The notes under the pieces are model-generated. The model had not been told where the DNA came from. It saw nothing but the letters and a program-made list of their open reading frames with translations, and made no database searches. 56,507 nt of DNA from a filamentous cyanobacterium ESFC-1 (lineage in GTDB: Bacteria > Cyanobacteriota > Cyanobacteriia > Cyanobacteriales > Spirulinaceae), in the NCBI GenBank assembly GCA_000380225.1, contig KB904821.1, positions 3,021,794-3,078,300 on the forward strand, read 5' to 3'. The position numbers and the translations under genes were made by a program. Of this stretch, positions 44,599 to 52,697 are shown piece by piece; position 1 is the stretch's first letter, and every line of letters begins with the position of its first letter.

Positions 44599-45840
44599 AT
44601 GACCGTAGCCACCGACAACGAATATAAATACATCTTAGATGACTTTATTGGGCGAGGGACTTTCAACCAAACCCAAAAAGCGGAAATTGCAGGGTTGCGT
44701 AAAGTGGTAATCGTCAAAACTCTAGCCAGCTATCTGCAAAATAACCCTGAATATCCCCAATTTAAACAGCATTTCCAAAACTTGACAGTCCGTTTGGCGA
44801 AAATCGAGCATCCCAACCTGGCTCCAGTGGTTGAGTTATTTGAAGAAGACGACTTTCCCTTTATTATTTATGAGGCGATCGCGGGAGAAAATCTCGCCCA
44901 AATTCTCGAAACTGCTGGCAAACTCCCCCAAGACCAAGCCCTCGACTATATCCAACAAATTGCTAACGCAGTAAATTCTCTCCACCAAGCCGATTTACTT
45001 CATCTCGATATCCAACCTCGACATATTATCCGCCGCCAGGACTCAGAAAAGCTGGTTTTAATCGAATTTGGCCTTACCAGCGAACTCAACAACGGCATTC
45101 GGCAAACTCACGCCAACTTACTCTCTCCTGGTTACGCTGCCCCCGAACAACACGACCCCAACGCCACTTGTACCGCCGCAACCGATATTTATAGCCTCAG
45201 CGCTACCCTGTACACCCTCCTCACCGGAAGCCCGCCGCCCCCTGCCCCCATCAGAAGCCAAATTAAAGAGCAAGATTGGCTCCAATGGCCTGATTCAGTC
45301 TCCAATCCCGTTAAAACCGCAATTTTGCAAGGACTCGCCCTCGACCCCCAACAGCGTCCTCAAACCATCGACGCTTGGCAAACTTTACTGTGTGCGCCCG
45401 AAATTGAGCCAGAAATTGTCACCCCAGAAAACTTAAAAGAAGACCCAAAAGACGCGATCGCGCCAGAACCTCCGTCACAGCCCGTACTGACTCCTCCCGA
45501 ATTGCCTGCGGTTCCTAAAGCGCCTCAACCCGCCCAAACCGGGCAATCATCAGCAAAACCCTTCATTTCTGCGCCGCCAGTCCTGCCATCTCCCACTTTC
45601 CGTCCCACGAAATTACGCCGTTTAGATGACTTTCCTGTTACAAATCTTAAAAAAACGCAAAGAGACGCAGACCCAAAATTTCCCCTAGGAGCCTTAATCG
45701 CCACTTGCCTGGTTGCCGCTTCTGCGGGGGCCGGATTTGGCTTCTCCGTCCGCTTCAATCGCCCAGATGAAGCGGGTTCAACCCTTTGGCACCTCAAACA
45801 ATCTTTTCCCCCGCGCGAAGTAGAAAGCAACGAAGATTAA
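44599..45840 (+). CDS. Ser/Thr kinase-like protein, probable pseudokinase
   Basis: A 413-aa protein with a kinase fold (about 10-275), a Pro-rich linker, and a C-terminal membrane helix (LGALIATCLVAASAGAGFGF, about 364-383). The Gly loop is loose (GRGTFNQT) but the ATP Lys is kept (Lys40, VIVK). The catalytic loop is H135-LDIQPRHI: Asp137 is retained, while the Lys is Gln and the Asn is His142. The DFG motif is EFG (Glu156). Loss of the Asn and the metal-binding Asp suggests an inactive or non-canonical kinase acting as scaffold. The start codon directly follows a heptamer array, so the leader is repeat DNA. Confidence 0.85.
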   Translation: MTVATDNEYKYILDDFIGRGTFNQTQKAEIAGLRKVVIVKTLASYLQNNPEYPQFKQHFQNLTVRLAKIEHPNLAPVVELFEEDDFPFIIYEAIAGENLAQILETAGKLPQDQALDYIQQIANAVNSLHQADLLHLDIQPRHIIRRQDSEKLVLIEFGLTSELNNGIRQTHANLLSPGYAAPEQHDPNATCTAATDIYSLSATLYTLLTGSPPPPAPIRSQIKEQDWLQWPDSVSNPVKTAILQGLALDPQQRPQTIDAWQTLLCAPEIEPEIVTPENLKEDPKDAIAPEPPSQPVLTPPELPAVPKAPQPAQTGQSSAKPFISAPPVLPSPTFRPTKLRRLDDFPVTNLKKTQRDADPKFPLGALIATCLVAASAGAGFGFSVRFNRPDEAGSTLWHLKQSFPPREVESNED

Positions 45841-45938
45841 AAGGCGCACGGGTTTAGGGATGAGTTCTATCATGGAATTACAGGATTTTGGTCAAGCAAG
45901 ATATAATTTGTTACGAAACGTATGCAAAATTTTTTACC

Positions 45939-46301
45939 ATGAGCCACCCCGTCATTCATGCCTTTTTTGTCGGTAAAGCCCTCGCCGATGTCACTTATGA
46001 AAAAGCCGAAGACGCTTTTTCCAACGCCCTCAGCGAATTGGGCAAATTTGACGCAGAACAACGGGAAAACCTGCGTCAGTTTACAACAGAAGTGTTAAAC
46101 AGAGCCGAACGAGAAATGGCTCGGCAAACCGGGTCAACAACAACAACAACAACCACCACCACCCCCCCTAACACGGCAACTGCCCCCAACACCCCCCCAG
46201 CCCCCCGCGATACCCAAGAAGTCATCGACGACCTGCGCCACCAAATCGCCCACGCTCGCGCTGAAATCACGGCATATCGCGCCCAAAAATCAGCAAGTTA
46301 A
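45939..46301 (+). CDS. Conserved small cyanobacterial protein (DUF6825-like)
   Basis: About 120 aa from ATG 45939 (MSHPVIHAFFVGKALADVTYEKA). The frame opens at 45888, but the internal Met matches the form I recall for this conserved cyanobacterial family. The N-terminal half is helical and charged (DAEQRENLRQFTTEVLNRAE). A Thr/Pro linker encoded by ACA/ACC tandem codons (T-run near 70-80) leads to a second helix (EVIDDLRHQIAHARAEITAY). Function unknown; a thylakoid-associated role is only a guess. The family label is from memory and less certain than the gene call. Confidence 0.75.
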   Translation: MSHPVIHAFFVGKALADVTYEKAEDAFSNALSELGKFDAEQRENLRQFTTEVLNRAEREMARQTGSTTTTTTTTTPPNTATAPNTPPAPRDTQEVIDDLRHQIAHARAEITAYRAQKSAS

Positions 46302-46374
46302 AATTACTTTCTGATTGACTTTCTCTTTCTTCCCATAACAAGCATTTTTGTAAAAACCTTTATTTTGAAATCGA

Positions 46375-48126
46375 GTGTCAGCCCTCTCCCAACCTCAGAA
46401 ACGTTCCGCAAAATATTCCGCCAATGGTGCCTTGGCCGCAACGCGACCCGACCGGGGTAAAAAATCTTACCGTTGGAATGACGAAAATTACTCGCGACTT
46501 AGACGACGTATTGATATTTGGCTTTTTGTACTTAACCTGCTGTTTGGTTTATGGCGGGATGGTAAAAAATGGAGCTATATCGGCGGCTATACCGAAGAAA
46601 AACGCAGCCGCCGTCGCCAAAAACAAGCCGCTTGGATTCGCGAAAGCCTCCTCGAACTCGGGCCGACTTTTATCAAAGTGGGTCAACTATTCTCAACGAG
46701 GGCGGATTTATTTCCCGCCGCTTATGTTGATGAGTTGAGCAAGCTACAAGACCGAGTTCCTGCCTTTTCTTACGAACAGGCGGACAAAATCATCCAAACT
46801 GACACCGGAAAGTCTGTTTCCGAGTTATTCCGTAGTTTTGACCCCACCCCCTTAGCGGCAGCGAGTCTCGGCCAAGTTCACAAAGCCCAACTCCACACCA
46901 ACGAAGAAGTCGTGGTGAAGGTGCAGCGGCCTGGCTTGAAAAAGCTCTTTACCATCGACTTAGCCATTCTCAAGCGCATTACCCAATACTTCCAAAATCA
47001 TCCCCGTTGGGGCAGGGGTCGCGATTGGTTGGGAATTTATGAAGAATGCTGCCGGATTCTCTGGGAAGAAACTGATTATCTCAACGAAGGTCGTAACGCC
47101 GACACTTTCCGCCGTAATTTCCGCGAATATGATTGGGTGCGCGTCCCCCGCGTTTATTGGCGTTATACCTCCCCTAGAGTGCTAACCCTTGAATATGTAC
47201 CGGGGATCAAAATTAGCCACTACGAAGCCCTAGAAGCGGCAGGATTAGACCGGAAATTGCTGGCTCGTTTGGGGGCAGAAGCTTATTTACAGCAACTCCT
47301 GAATGATGGCTTTTTCCACGCTGATCCCCATCCGGGGAACTTGGCCGTGAGTGGCGATGGTAAGCTGATTTTCTACGACTTCGGCATGATGGGTCAAATC
47401 AAGGCCAATGTGCGCGAGAAATTAATGCAAACCTTGTTTGGTATTGCCGAGAAAAACGCCGATCGCGTGGTAAGTTCTTTGATCGAACTCGGTGCATTAG
47501 CCCCAACCGGAGACATGGGCCCGGTACGTCGCTCTGTTCAGTTTATGCTGGATAACTTCATGGATAAACCCTTTGAGGAGCAATCTGTGAGCGCGATCGG
47601 GGAAGATTTATATGAAATCGCCTACGACCAACCCTTTCGCTTCCCGGCAACCTTTACCTTTGTGATGCGGGCATTCTCGACCCTAGAAGGGGTGGGGAAA
47701 GGGCTTGACCCCGATTTTAACTTTATGGAAGTGGCCCAGCCCTTTGCCATGGAGATTATGACCAATAGTAGCGCCAGTAACGGCAATAGCCTTCTCGATG
47801 AGTTAGGCCGACAAGCGGCACAAATGAGCAGCACCGCTTTGGGTTTGCCGAGACGAATTGAGGATACAATTGAGAAACTCGATCGCGGTGATATCCGCTT
47901 GCGGGTGCGCTCGATTGAGTCGGATCGCATTTTACGCCGTATGAGTTCGATGCAGTTGCTCACGAACTACACCATTTTGGTCGGAACATTTATTCTGTCG
48001 GCTACCATTTTCTGGGTAAACGCCTGGCCTTGGTTGGCGGCGATCGCGCTTGTACTGGCAAGCTTTTTAGGGGTTTCTACTTTTCGTCAATGGCGAAAAA
48101 TTAACCGACTTGACCGAATGCCATAA
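46375..48126 (+). CDS. ABC1 (AarF/UbiB-type) atypical kinase
   Basis: A 583-aa member of the ABC1/ADCK/UbiB family, linked to quinone or prenyl-lipid metabolism at membranes and, in cyanobacteria and plastids, to plastoquinone or tocopherol homeostasis. The KxGQ-type motif is ELGPTFIKVGQLFSTRADLF, the Ala-rich loop AAASLGQVHKAQL, then VVVKVQRPG, the catalytic NDGFFHADPHPGNLAV and metal-binding FYDFGMMG. Two C-terminal helices (LLTNYTILVGTFILSATIFW and WPWLAAIALVLASFLGVS) anchor it. Translation appears to begin at GTG 46375. Substrate not known. Confidence 0.92.
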   Translation: MSALSQPQKRSAKYSANGALAATRPDRGKKSYRWNDENYSRLRRRIDIWLFVLNLLFGLWRDGKKWSYIGGYTEEKRSRRRQKQAAWIRESLLELGPTFIKVGQLFSTRADLFPAAYVDELSKLQDRVPAFSYEQADKIIQTDTGKSVSELFRSFDPTPLAAASLGQVHKAQLHTNEEVVVKVQRPGLKKLFTIDLAILKRITQYFQNHPRWGRGRDWLGIYEECCRILWEETDYLNEGRNADTFRRNFREYDWVRVPRVYWRYTSPRVLTLEYVPGIKISHYEALEAAGLDRKLLARLGAEAYLQQLLNDGFFHADPHPGNLAVSGDGKLIFYDFGMMGQIKANVREKLMQTLFGIAEKNADRVVSSLIELGALAPTGDMGPVRRSVQFMLDNFMDKPFEEQSVSAIGEDLYEIAYDQPFRFPATFTFVMRAFSTLEGVGKGLDPDFNFMEVAQPFAMEIMTNSSASNGNSLLDELGRQAAQMSSTALGLPRRIEDTIEKLDRGDIRLRVRSIESDRILRRMSSMQLLTNYTILVGTFILSATIFWVNAWPWLAAIALVLASFLGVSTFRQWRKINRLDRMP

Positions 48127-48167
48127 TTTTCGTATTTTTGTGGACATAATTGAGCAAAAATGGGTTT

Positions 48168-48890
48168 ATGAAACGTCGCTTCACGGGTCTTACTGATACA
48201 GGAATTCAACGCTCCGTCAATCAAGATGATTACCACATCGACCCCGAAGGGCGATTTTTCATCGTGGCGGATGGAATGGGTGGCCATGCGGGGGGTCAAG
48301 AAGCCAGTCGCATTGCTACTCAAGTCATTCAAAATTATCTTGAAGAACATTGGGATGCAATCAAAGAGTCCCAGGTTTTATTAGAAAAAGCGGTCATCGA
48401 GGCGAATAAAAGTATCATGACCGACCAAGTGGAACACCCGCAACGCTCAGATATGGGAACAACTGTGGTTGTGTTGATGTTCCACCAAAAAGGCATTTGG
48501 TATACCCATGTTGGGGATTCTCGCTTGTATCGTTTGCGAGACCAAACCCTCGAACAAATGAGCGAAGACCAAACTTGGGTCGCCAGAGCTTTAAAAATGG
48601 GCGACCTCACCGAAGAAGAAGCCCGAATGCACCCGTGGCGGCACGTTTTATCTCAATGTTTGGGGCGTAAAGATTTGTACGGTGTAGAGGTTAAATCTCT
48701 AGACTTACAAGGGGGCGATCGCGTTTTGATGTGTAGCGATGGCTTGACTGAAGAAGTGGAGAATCGGGCTATTCGTGATTTGTTACTTCAGCATGACAAT
48801 TGCGAAGAAGCCGCCGAAGCTTTAGTCGAAGAAGCCAAGAAAAATGGCGGATCGGATAATATTACCGTGACGATTATTGCCCAAGATTAA
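48168..48890 (+). CDS. PP2C-type Ser/Thr protein phosphatase
   Basis: A 240-aa PPM phosphatase. Motifs: GLTDTGIQRSVNQDDYHIDP, FFIVADGMGGHAGGQEAS, GTTVVVLM, THVGDSRLYRL and VLMCSDGLTEEV, ending in NGGSDNITVTII. The metal-binding Asp residues are present. It is the bacterial Stp/PrpC type that reverses Hanks-kinase phosphorylation. ATG 48168 matches family starts; the frame extends to a TTG at 48150. It lies 42 bp after the ABC1 gene, and the window holds two Hanks-type kinase proteins that could be its partners. Confidence 0.94.
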   Translation: MKRRFTGLTDTGIQRSVNQDDYHIDPEGRFFIVADGMGGHAGGQEASRIATQVIQNYLEEHWDAIKESQVLLEKAVIEANKSIMTDQVEHPQRSDMGTTVVVLMFHQKGIWYTHVGDSRLYRLRDQTLEQMSEDQTWVARALKMGDLTEEEARMHPWRHVLSQCLGRKDLYGVEVKSLDLQGGDRVLMCSDGLTEEVENRAIRDLLLQHDNCEEAAEALVEEAKKNGGSDNITVTIIAQD

Positions 48891-48943
48891 CGCCCCAAGA
48901 GCAAGTTAAAGCTTGGGGCGATCGCGCAGTACAGGATGAGACA

Positions 48944-49168
48944 TTATTCCTGTATTTGCTGCTGCGGGATGGGGGTCTGTTCGACATCAGAAAAAGCCGT
49001 AGACACCGCCGCCGTTAAGCCACCGAGTAAAATCGCCGCCAAAATTGCCGCCCCACTCGCGATTTTGCGTAAGCGTCGGGGATGGGTCAAAGAAATCGAG
49101 CGCAGTTGTAAATCCCCGACCGATTCCTCGTAGATGGCGGCCATCTCAGCGTAAGCAAGAGACTCCAT
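48944..49168 (-). CDS. Small membrane protein, 74 aa
   Basis: A 74-aa protein with one membrane helix (ASGAAILAAILLGGLTAAVS, about 37-57), a polar N terminus (MESLAYAEMAAIYEESVGDL) and a basic segment before the helix (HPRRLRKI), so N-in orientation by the positive-inside rule. An AAGGAG site lies 7 bp upstream of the ATG, strong support for a real gene. Function unknown. It is 50 bp upstream of rimM (past the rimM start) and could be in its transcript group only by read-through since rimM is downstream of it on the same strand. Confidence 0.75.
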   Translation of the reverse strand: MESLAYAEMAAIYEESVGDLQLRSISLTHPRRLRKIASGAAILAAILLGGLTAAVSTAFSDVEQTPIPQQQIQE

Positions 49169-49218
49169 AGTTTTACTCCTTATTAATCGCTGTTAATACC
49201 GCAATATTAACATCTTTG

Positions 49219-49812
49219 TCAAGCTTGATTCACTTCTAATAAGCCCGGTGGCGGCAAAACCTCGATCCGTCCCGCTTCTAAGTCCACAACTGGCACAATT
49301 TCTTGCACAAAAGGAATTAAAACCGTTGACATAAGCTTCTTTTTCGGGTTCATAGGAGCATTGGCCAACTGCACCGCCAGCAAATCGTGACCTGCCACAA
49401 ACAAATCCACCACCACCCCGATCAACTCCCCGGTTTCTTGATGAAATACCTCGGTGTTTATGAGATCGACAACGTGATACTCATCTTCGTCTAAAATCGG
49501 GCGATCGCTCACAGGAACCAACAGTTTATAACCCCGTAAATTCTCCGCTTGAGTGCGATCGTCAATACCTTCCAAACGCAAAATATATAGCCTTTTACCG
49601 GGAAGATTACGCCCTTCTAGGAGTTGAATCGGTTGTGGGTCTCCTGTGGTTTTGGGGGCTTGTAACCAACGCAATCCCGGCACTTCAAAGCGTTCGGGAA
49701 AATCTGAGTCTGGATAGACACGCACCTCTCCGCGCACTCCTTGGGGAGCGACAATCGTACCAATTTCGATCCAATCTTGAGATTGAGCCGCAACCAAAGC
49801 GGATTCATTCAT
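49219..49812 (-). CDS. rimM: 16S rRNA maturation factor RimM
   Basis: A 197-aa two-domain factor that helps mature the 30S head region and binds S19. The RimM domain starts WIEIGTIVAPQGVRGEVRVY, and the PRC-barrel (about 105-190) includes DEDEYHVVDLINTEV and VPVVDLEAGRIEVLPPPGLLE, the family's standard end. The frame extends two codons to a TTG at 49818, but ATG 49812 (MNESALVAAQ) is the normal start. trmD is not adjacent, unlike in many bacteria. Confidence 0.94.
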   Translation of the reverse strand: MNESALVAAQSQDWIEIGTIVAPQGVRGEVRVYPDSDFPERFEVPGLRWLQAPKTTGDPQPIQLLEGRNLPGKRLYILRLEGIDDRTQAENLRGYKLLVPVSDRPILDEDEYHVVDLINTEVFHQETGELIGVVVDLFVAGHDLLAVQLANAPMNPKKKLMSTVLIPFVQEIVPVVDLEAGRIEVLPPPGLLEVNQA

Positions 49813-49874
49813 AATCAAAAAGCGATTGTGAGCTTATTTATAGTAACTTTAAATCCTTTAACCTAAGAGAAGGG

Positions 49875-50534
49875 ATGCCCAAACTCAACCTCGTTCCATC
49901 ACTCCCATTCTCAGCCATGACTTCTCTAGAATTACATTCGATTCAATCGCCTCAACCCGAAACCCCACAACCCACACCCCCTCAGCCTTATTGCTTTACC
50001 GTCAAGGATTATCAACGCATGGGGGAAGCGGGCATTTTAGAACAAGGCGATCGCGTCGAATTAATTGCCGGGAAAATTGTACAAATGTCACCCATCGGAA
50101 CCCAACATCAAGCCTGTGTCACTCGACTCACCCAATTATTAGTCTTAACATTTCAACAATCAGCCTTAGTCAGCGTACAAAACTCAATCCGACTGAGCGA
50201 AACCTCCCAACCGCAACCCGATATCGCCCTGTTAACCCCCCGCGAAGACTTTTATCGCGATCGCTACCCCCAACCCGCCGATATCTTACTCATTCTCGAA
50301 GTCGCCGACACCACCATCCGCTACGATCGCGACACCAAAATCCCCCTCTACGGCAGCGTTGGCATCCCCGAAGCCTGGATCGTAGACCTCAACCGCAACT
50401 GCCTCGAAGTGTACCGCGACCCCGACACCGACGGCTATCGCAGCAAGCAAACCTACGACCCCGGCCAAACTTTAACCCCCGTCCGCTTTCCCGACTGCGC
50501 GATCGCCACAGATTCTCTCTTGGGCAGTTATTAG
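49875..50534 (+). CDS. Uma2 family putative endonuclease
   Basis: A 219-aa Uma2 (DUF820) protein with YQRMGEAGILEQGDRVELIA, PDIALLTPRED, ILLILEVADTTIRYDRDTKI and the active-site Lys before PLYGSVGIPEAWIVDL; the catalytic set looks complete. AGAAGGG lies almost against the ATG at 49875; ATG 49917 (MTSLELHSIQ) is an alternative start that removes 14 residues. The gene ends LGSY, with a TAG that runs straight into a TTATTGG heptamer array. Confidence 0.9.
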   Translation: MPKLNLVPSLPFSAMTSLELHSIQSPQPETPQPTPPQPYCFTVKDYQRMGEAGILEQGDRVELIAGKIVQMSPIGTQHQACVTRLTQLLVLTFQQSALVSVQNSIRLSETSQPQPDIALLTPREDFYRDRYPQPADILLILEVADTTIRYDRDTKIPLYGSVGIPEAWIVDLNRNCLEVYRDPDTDGYRSKQTYDPGQTLTPVRFPDCAIATDSLLGSY

Positions 50535-50650
50535 TTATTGGTTATTGGTTATTAGTTATTGGTTATTAGTTGTTTGTTGTTTGTTATTAGTTGTTTGTTA
50601 TTAGTTGTTTGTTGTTGGTTATTGGTTATTGGTTATTGGTTATTGGTTAT
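50535..50650. repeat. Heptanucleotide array (TTATTGG)n, with TTGTTTG block
   Basis: Head-to-tail TTATTGG, TTAGTTG and TTGTTTG units immediately after the Uma2 stop codon. The array is split at 50651 by a 128-bp MITE-like element and resumes at 50779-50832. Confidence 0.92.
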
Positions 50651-50778
50651 TATAGTCATTTCAATTAAGTTCCGCACATTAACTCAATTGGCTCAGTCCG
50701 TGAAAACGGACTTTGTTCTTGTTAGCCCCAGATTTTAATCTGCGGGCGGGCTGTCGGTTCTTATTTAGAATTACTATA
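50651..50778. repeat. 128-bp MITE-like element, copy 2
   Basis: Inverted relative to 8823-8952 and almost identical (small gap differences). It begins TATAGTCATTTCAATTAAG and ends CTAAATAAG-type sequence reading ATTACTATA in reverse. It is embedded in a TTATTGG array, so insertion into the array is evident; TA lies at both junctions, as expected for an IS630/Tc1-type target. Confidence 0.88.
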
Positions 50779-50832
50779 GTTATTGGTTATTGGTTATTGG
50801 TTATTGGTTATTGGTTATTGGTTATTGGTTAT
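50779..50832. repeat. Heptanucleotide array (TTATTGG)n, right part
   Basis: Seven uninterrupted TTATTGG units continuing the array beyond the inserted element. 50833-50938 shows no gene or repeat that I recognise. Confidence 0.92.
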
Positions 50833-50938
50833 AAGCAGCCATGCAGAAGTCTTTACCCATTCGATTGAAGCTGTATCGCTTACTGTATAAGGGTTTCGAT
50901 ATTCGATAATGAGTAAATTATTCTAGATAGGTGCTTAA

Positions 50939-51022
50939 ATTGTTAATTATTAATTATTAATTGTTAATTATTAATTGTACATTATTAATTATTAATTGTT
51001 AATTGTACATTGTTAATTATTA
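50939..51022. repeat. AT-rich tandem array (TTAATTATTAATTG)n
   Basis: Units of TTAATTATTAATTG and TTAATTGTACATTA, the reverse-complement class of the 14-mer array at 12617-12829. It overlaps the last codons and TAA stop of prmC (51013), so repeat DNA encodes the terminal Ile-Asn-Asn. Confidence 0.9.
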
Positions 51023-51990
51023 ATTGCTGTCACAAACCGCTCAATCCCCGCCAAATCTCGAAAAATCTGGATATCTTGATAACTCCCCTGCTGCCGAAGT
51101 AACTTTGCCACAGTCGGGGCTTGACCGGCCATTAATTCCACCAGCCAAAACCCCCCAGGCCGCAAATAAGCCGGAGCCGTCTCAATCAAATACTGAATGC
51201 TCTCTAAGCCATCTAAACCCCCGTCAAGAGCTAATTGGGGTTCGTGGTGGCGGACTTCTGGTTCTAGGGTGCTTAACGTGCGGCTGGGAATATAGGGGGG
51301 ATTGGATACCATGCCGCTAACTTGTTGTTTTAGATGTGTTAACGGTTCCCACCAACTGCCTTGATGAAACTGAATACGATCGCCCAAATGATGACGAATC
51401 GCATTTTGAGACGCGATCGCGATCGCCACATCGCTACAATCAACCCCATGAATTTGGGCTTGGGGTAGTACATCCGCCAGTCCTAGGGCGATCGCGCCAC
51501 TCCCGGTTCCCAAATCCACCCAATGACCTACCGTGAGGGCAGGACGGGCGATCGCGACTTCGGCCACAATATCAATCATTTGCTCGGTTTCCGGGCGGGG
51601 AATCAGCACCCCAGGCCCCACCCGTACCGAAAACTGCCGCCACGGGGTTTCCCCCACCAAATACTGGATCGGGACGCGATCGCGCAACCGACGCTGCCAC
51701 AATTGTTGCAACTGTGCCCACTCACACCTCAACACAACTTCCGGTTGAGTGTGATAAGTGCCAAGGCGTAACGCCAAGCGGTCGAGATTGCTCATGGCTT
51801 GCAGCAACCAATCCAACTCTAGAGTTGCGACCTTCGCCATCTTGGCCTCGATTTGGGCTTGGGCGTACCATTGAGCCAACTCCCGACCCGAAACCCGATC
51901 GGAGGCGCGATCGCCCCAACTTTGAGCCGATGACTTACTGGCCTTGTTGCTGTTGTTGCATTTGCTGTTGGACACTACGCACAAACTCAA
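51013..51990 (-). CDS. prmC: Release factor glutamine methyltransferase PrmC (HemK)
   Basis: A SAM-dependent enzyme methylating the Gln of the GGQ loop in release factors 1 and 2. Motif I is VDLGTGSGAIALGLADVLP and the catalytic MVSNPPYIPS motif is intact; the N-terminal helical substrate domain is present from about VSGRELAQWYAQ. The frame opens at ATG 51990, which gives 325 aa and a 56-bp overlap with the end of the upstream Tic22-like gene. No in-frame ATG lies between there and the conserved domain; GTG 51975 is an alternative. The first ~35 residues are therefore poorly supported. The C-terminal codons lie in an AT-rich repeat. Confidence 0.9.
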   Translation of the reverse strand: MSLCVVSNSKCNNSNKASKSSAQSWGDRASDRVSGRELAQWYAQAQIEAKMAKVATLELDWLLQAMSNLDRLALRLGTYHTQPEVVLRCEWAQLQQLWQRRLRDRVPIQYLVGETPWRQFSVRVGPGVLIPRPETEQMIDIVAEVAIARPALTVGHWVDLGTGSGAIALGLADVLPQAQIHGVDCSDVAIAIASQNAIRHHLGDRIQFHQGSWWEPLTHLKQQVSGMVSNPPYIPSRTLSTLEPEVRHHEPQLALDGGLDGLESIQYLIETAPAYLRPGGFWLVELMAGQAPTVAKLLRQQGSYQDIQIFRDLAGIERFVTAINN

Positions 51991-52636
51991 TCGACTCTTG
52001 AGGTAAAACCAGTTGAATCCGGGTCAACGATTGATCGTTACTACTTTGTAACGTCTCGATAAACCCTTCTAAAGAGACCGCTTGAACTTGTACTTGGTTC
52101 GCCAAATCCGGTTGAGCTTCCTTAAAGCGTTCGATCATCTGCGCGATCGCCGCTTGCTCAAAATAAAACGGAATCACCACCTGGCCATTTTGTTCTAAGG
52201 TCAGAGAATCTTCGCCCACCGTCGCGTAAAACAAAGGCGTTTCGTAAAACTGACCTTCTTCTAACGACAAATAAGCAAAATCAACTTCTTGTTGTGTCCC
52301 TTGTTCGATGTCCAGTTTATACAACTCACCCAAAGGCAACGCCGCAATCCGAGCATTGTTCGACAACTGCGGATTATTCTGGGATAAATTATCTAAAAAA
52401 GCCTGAGCATCACTGCGGTTGATAAAGCGGGGTGAAACTTGCTCCCCTTCCTCGGTTGTAATAAAGATTAACTGGTTATTTTGGGACAACACGAAGAAAA
52501 TTGGCGTAATTCCCAAAGTTTGAACCACTTGCTCTTGGGGTAAAGCCTGAACAGGGGCAGGCAGACTCACCCAACCCGTTAAGGCCAAACTTCCGGCCAA
52601 CAGCAGAGTTTTACTCCAGCGACTGATAAATTTCAT
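51935..52636 (-). CDS. Tic22-like protein, second copy
   Basis: A 233-aa exported protein of the Tic22 family. The signal peptide spans about 1-30 (WSKTLLLAGSLALTGWVSLP, cleavage near PVQA-LP), followed by repeated Tic22 units: IFFVLSQNNQLIFITTEEGE, FINRSDAQAFLDNL and IPFYFEQAAIAQMI. It ends in a Gln run (QQQMQQQQQGQ). Cyanobacterial Tic22 homologues act in thylakoid lumen or periplasm as chaperones related to outer-membrane biogenesis. ATG 52636 is chosen over 52666 because it starts the signal peptide. Its 3' end overlaps prmC by up to 56 bp. Confidence 0.85.
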   Translation of the reverse strand: MKFISRWSKTLLLAGSLALTGWVSLPAPVQALPQEQVVQTLGITPIFFVLSQNNQLIFITTEEGEQVSPRFINRSDAQAFLDNLSQNNPQLSNNARIAALPLGELYKLDIEQGTQQEVDFAYLSLEEGQFYETPLFYATVGEDSLTLEQNGQVVIPFYFEQAAIAQMIERFKEAQPDLANQVQVQAVSLEGFIETLQSSNDQSLTRIQLVLPQESIEFVRSVQQQMQQQQQGQ

Positions 52637-52697
52637 AAAAGCTTCAACGTCCAACTGTGCTAACAAATTCTAAACAATCCCTTGGGCGATCGGATAT

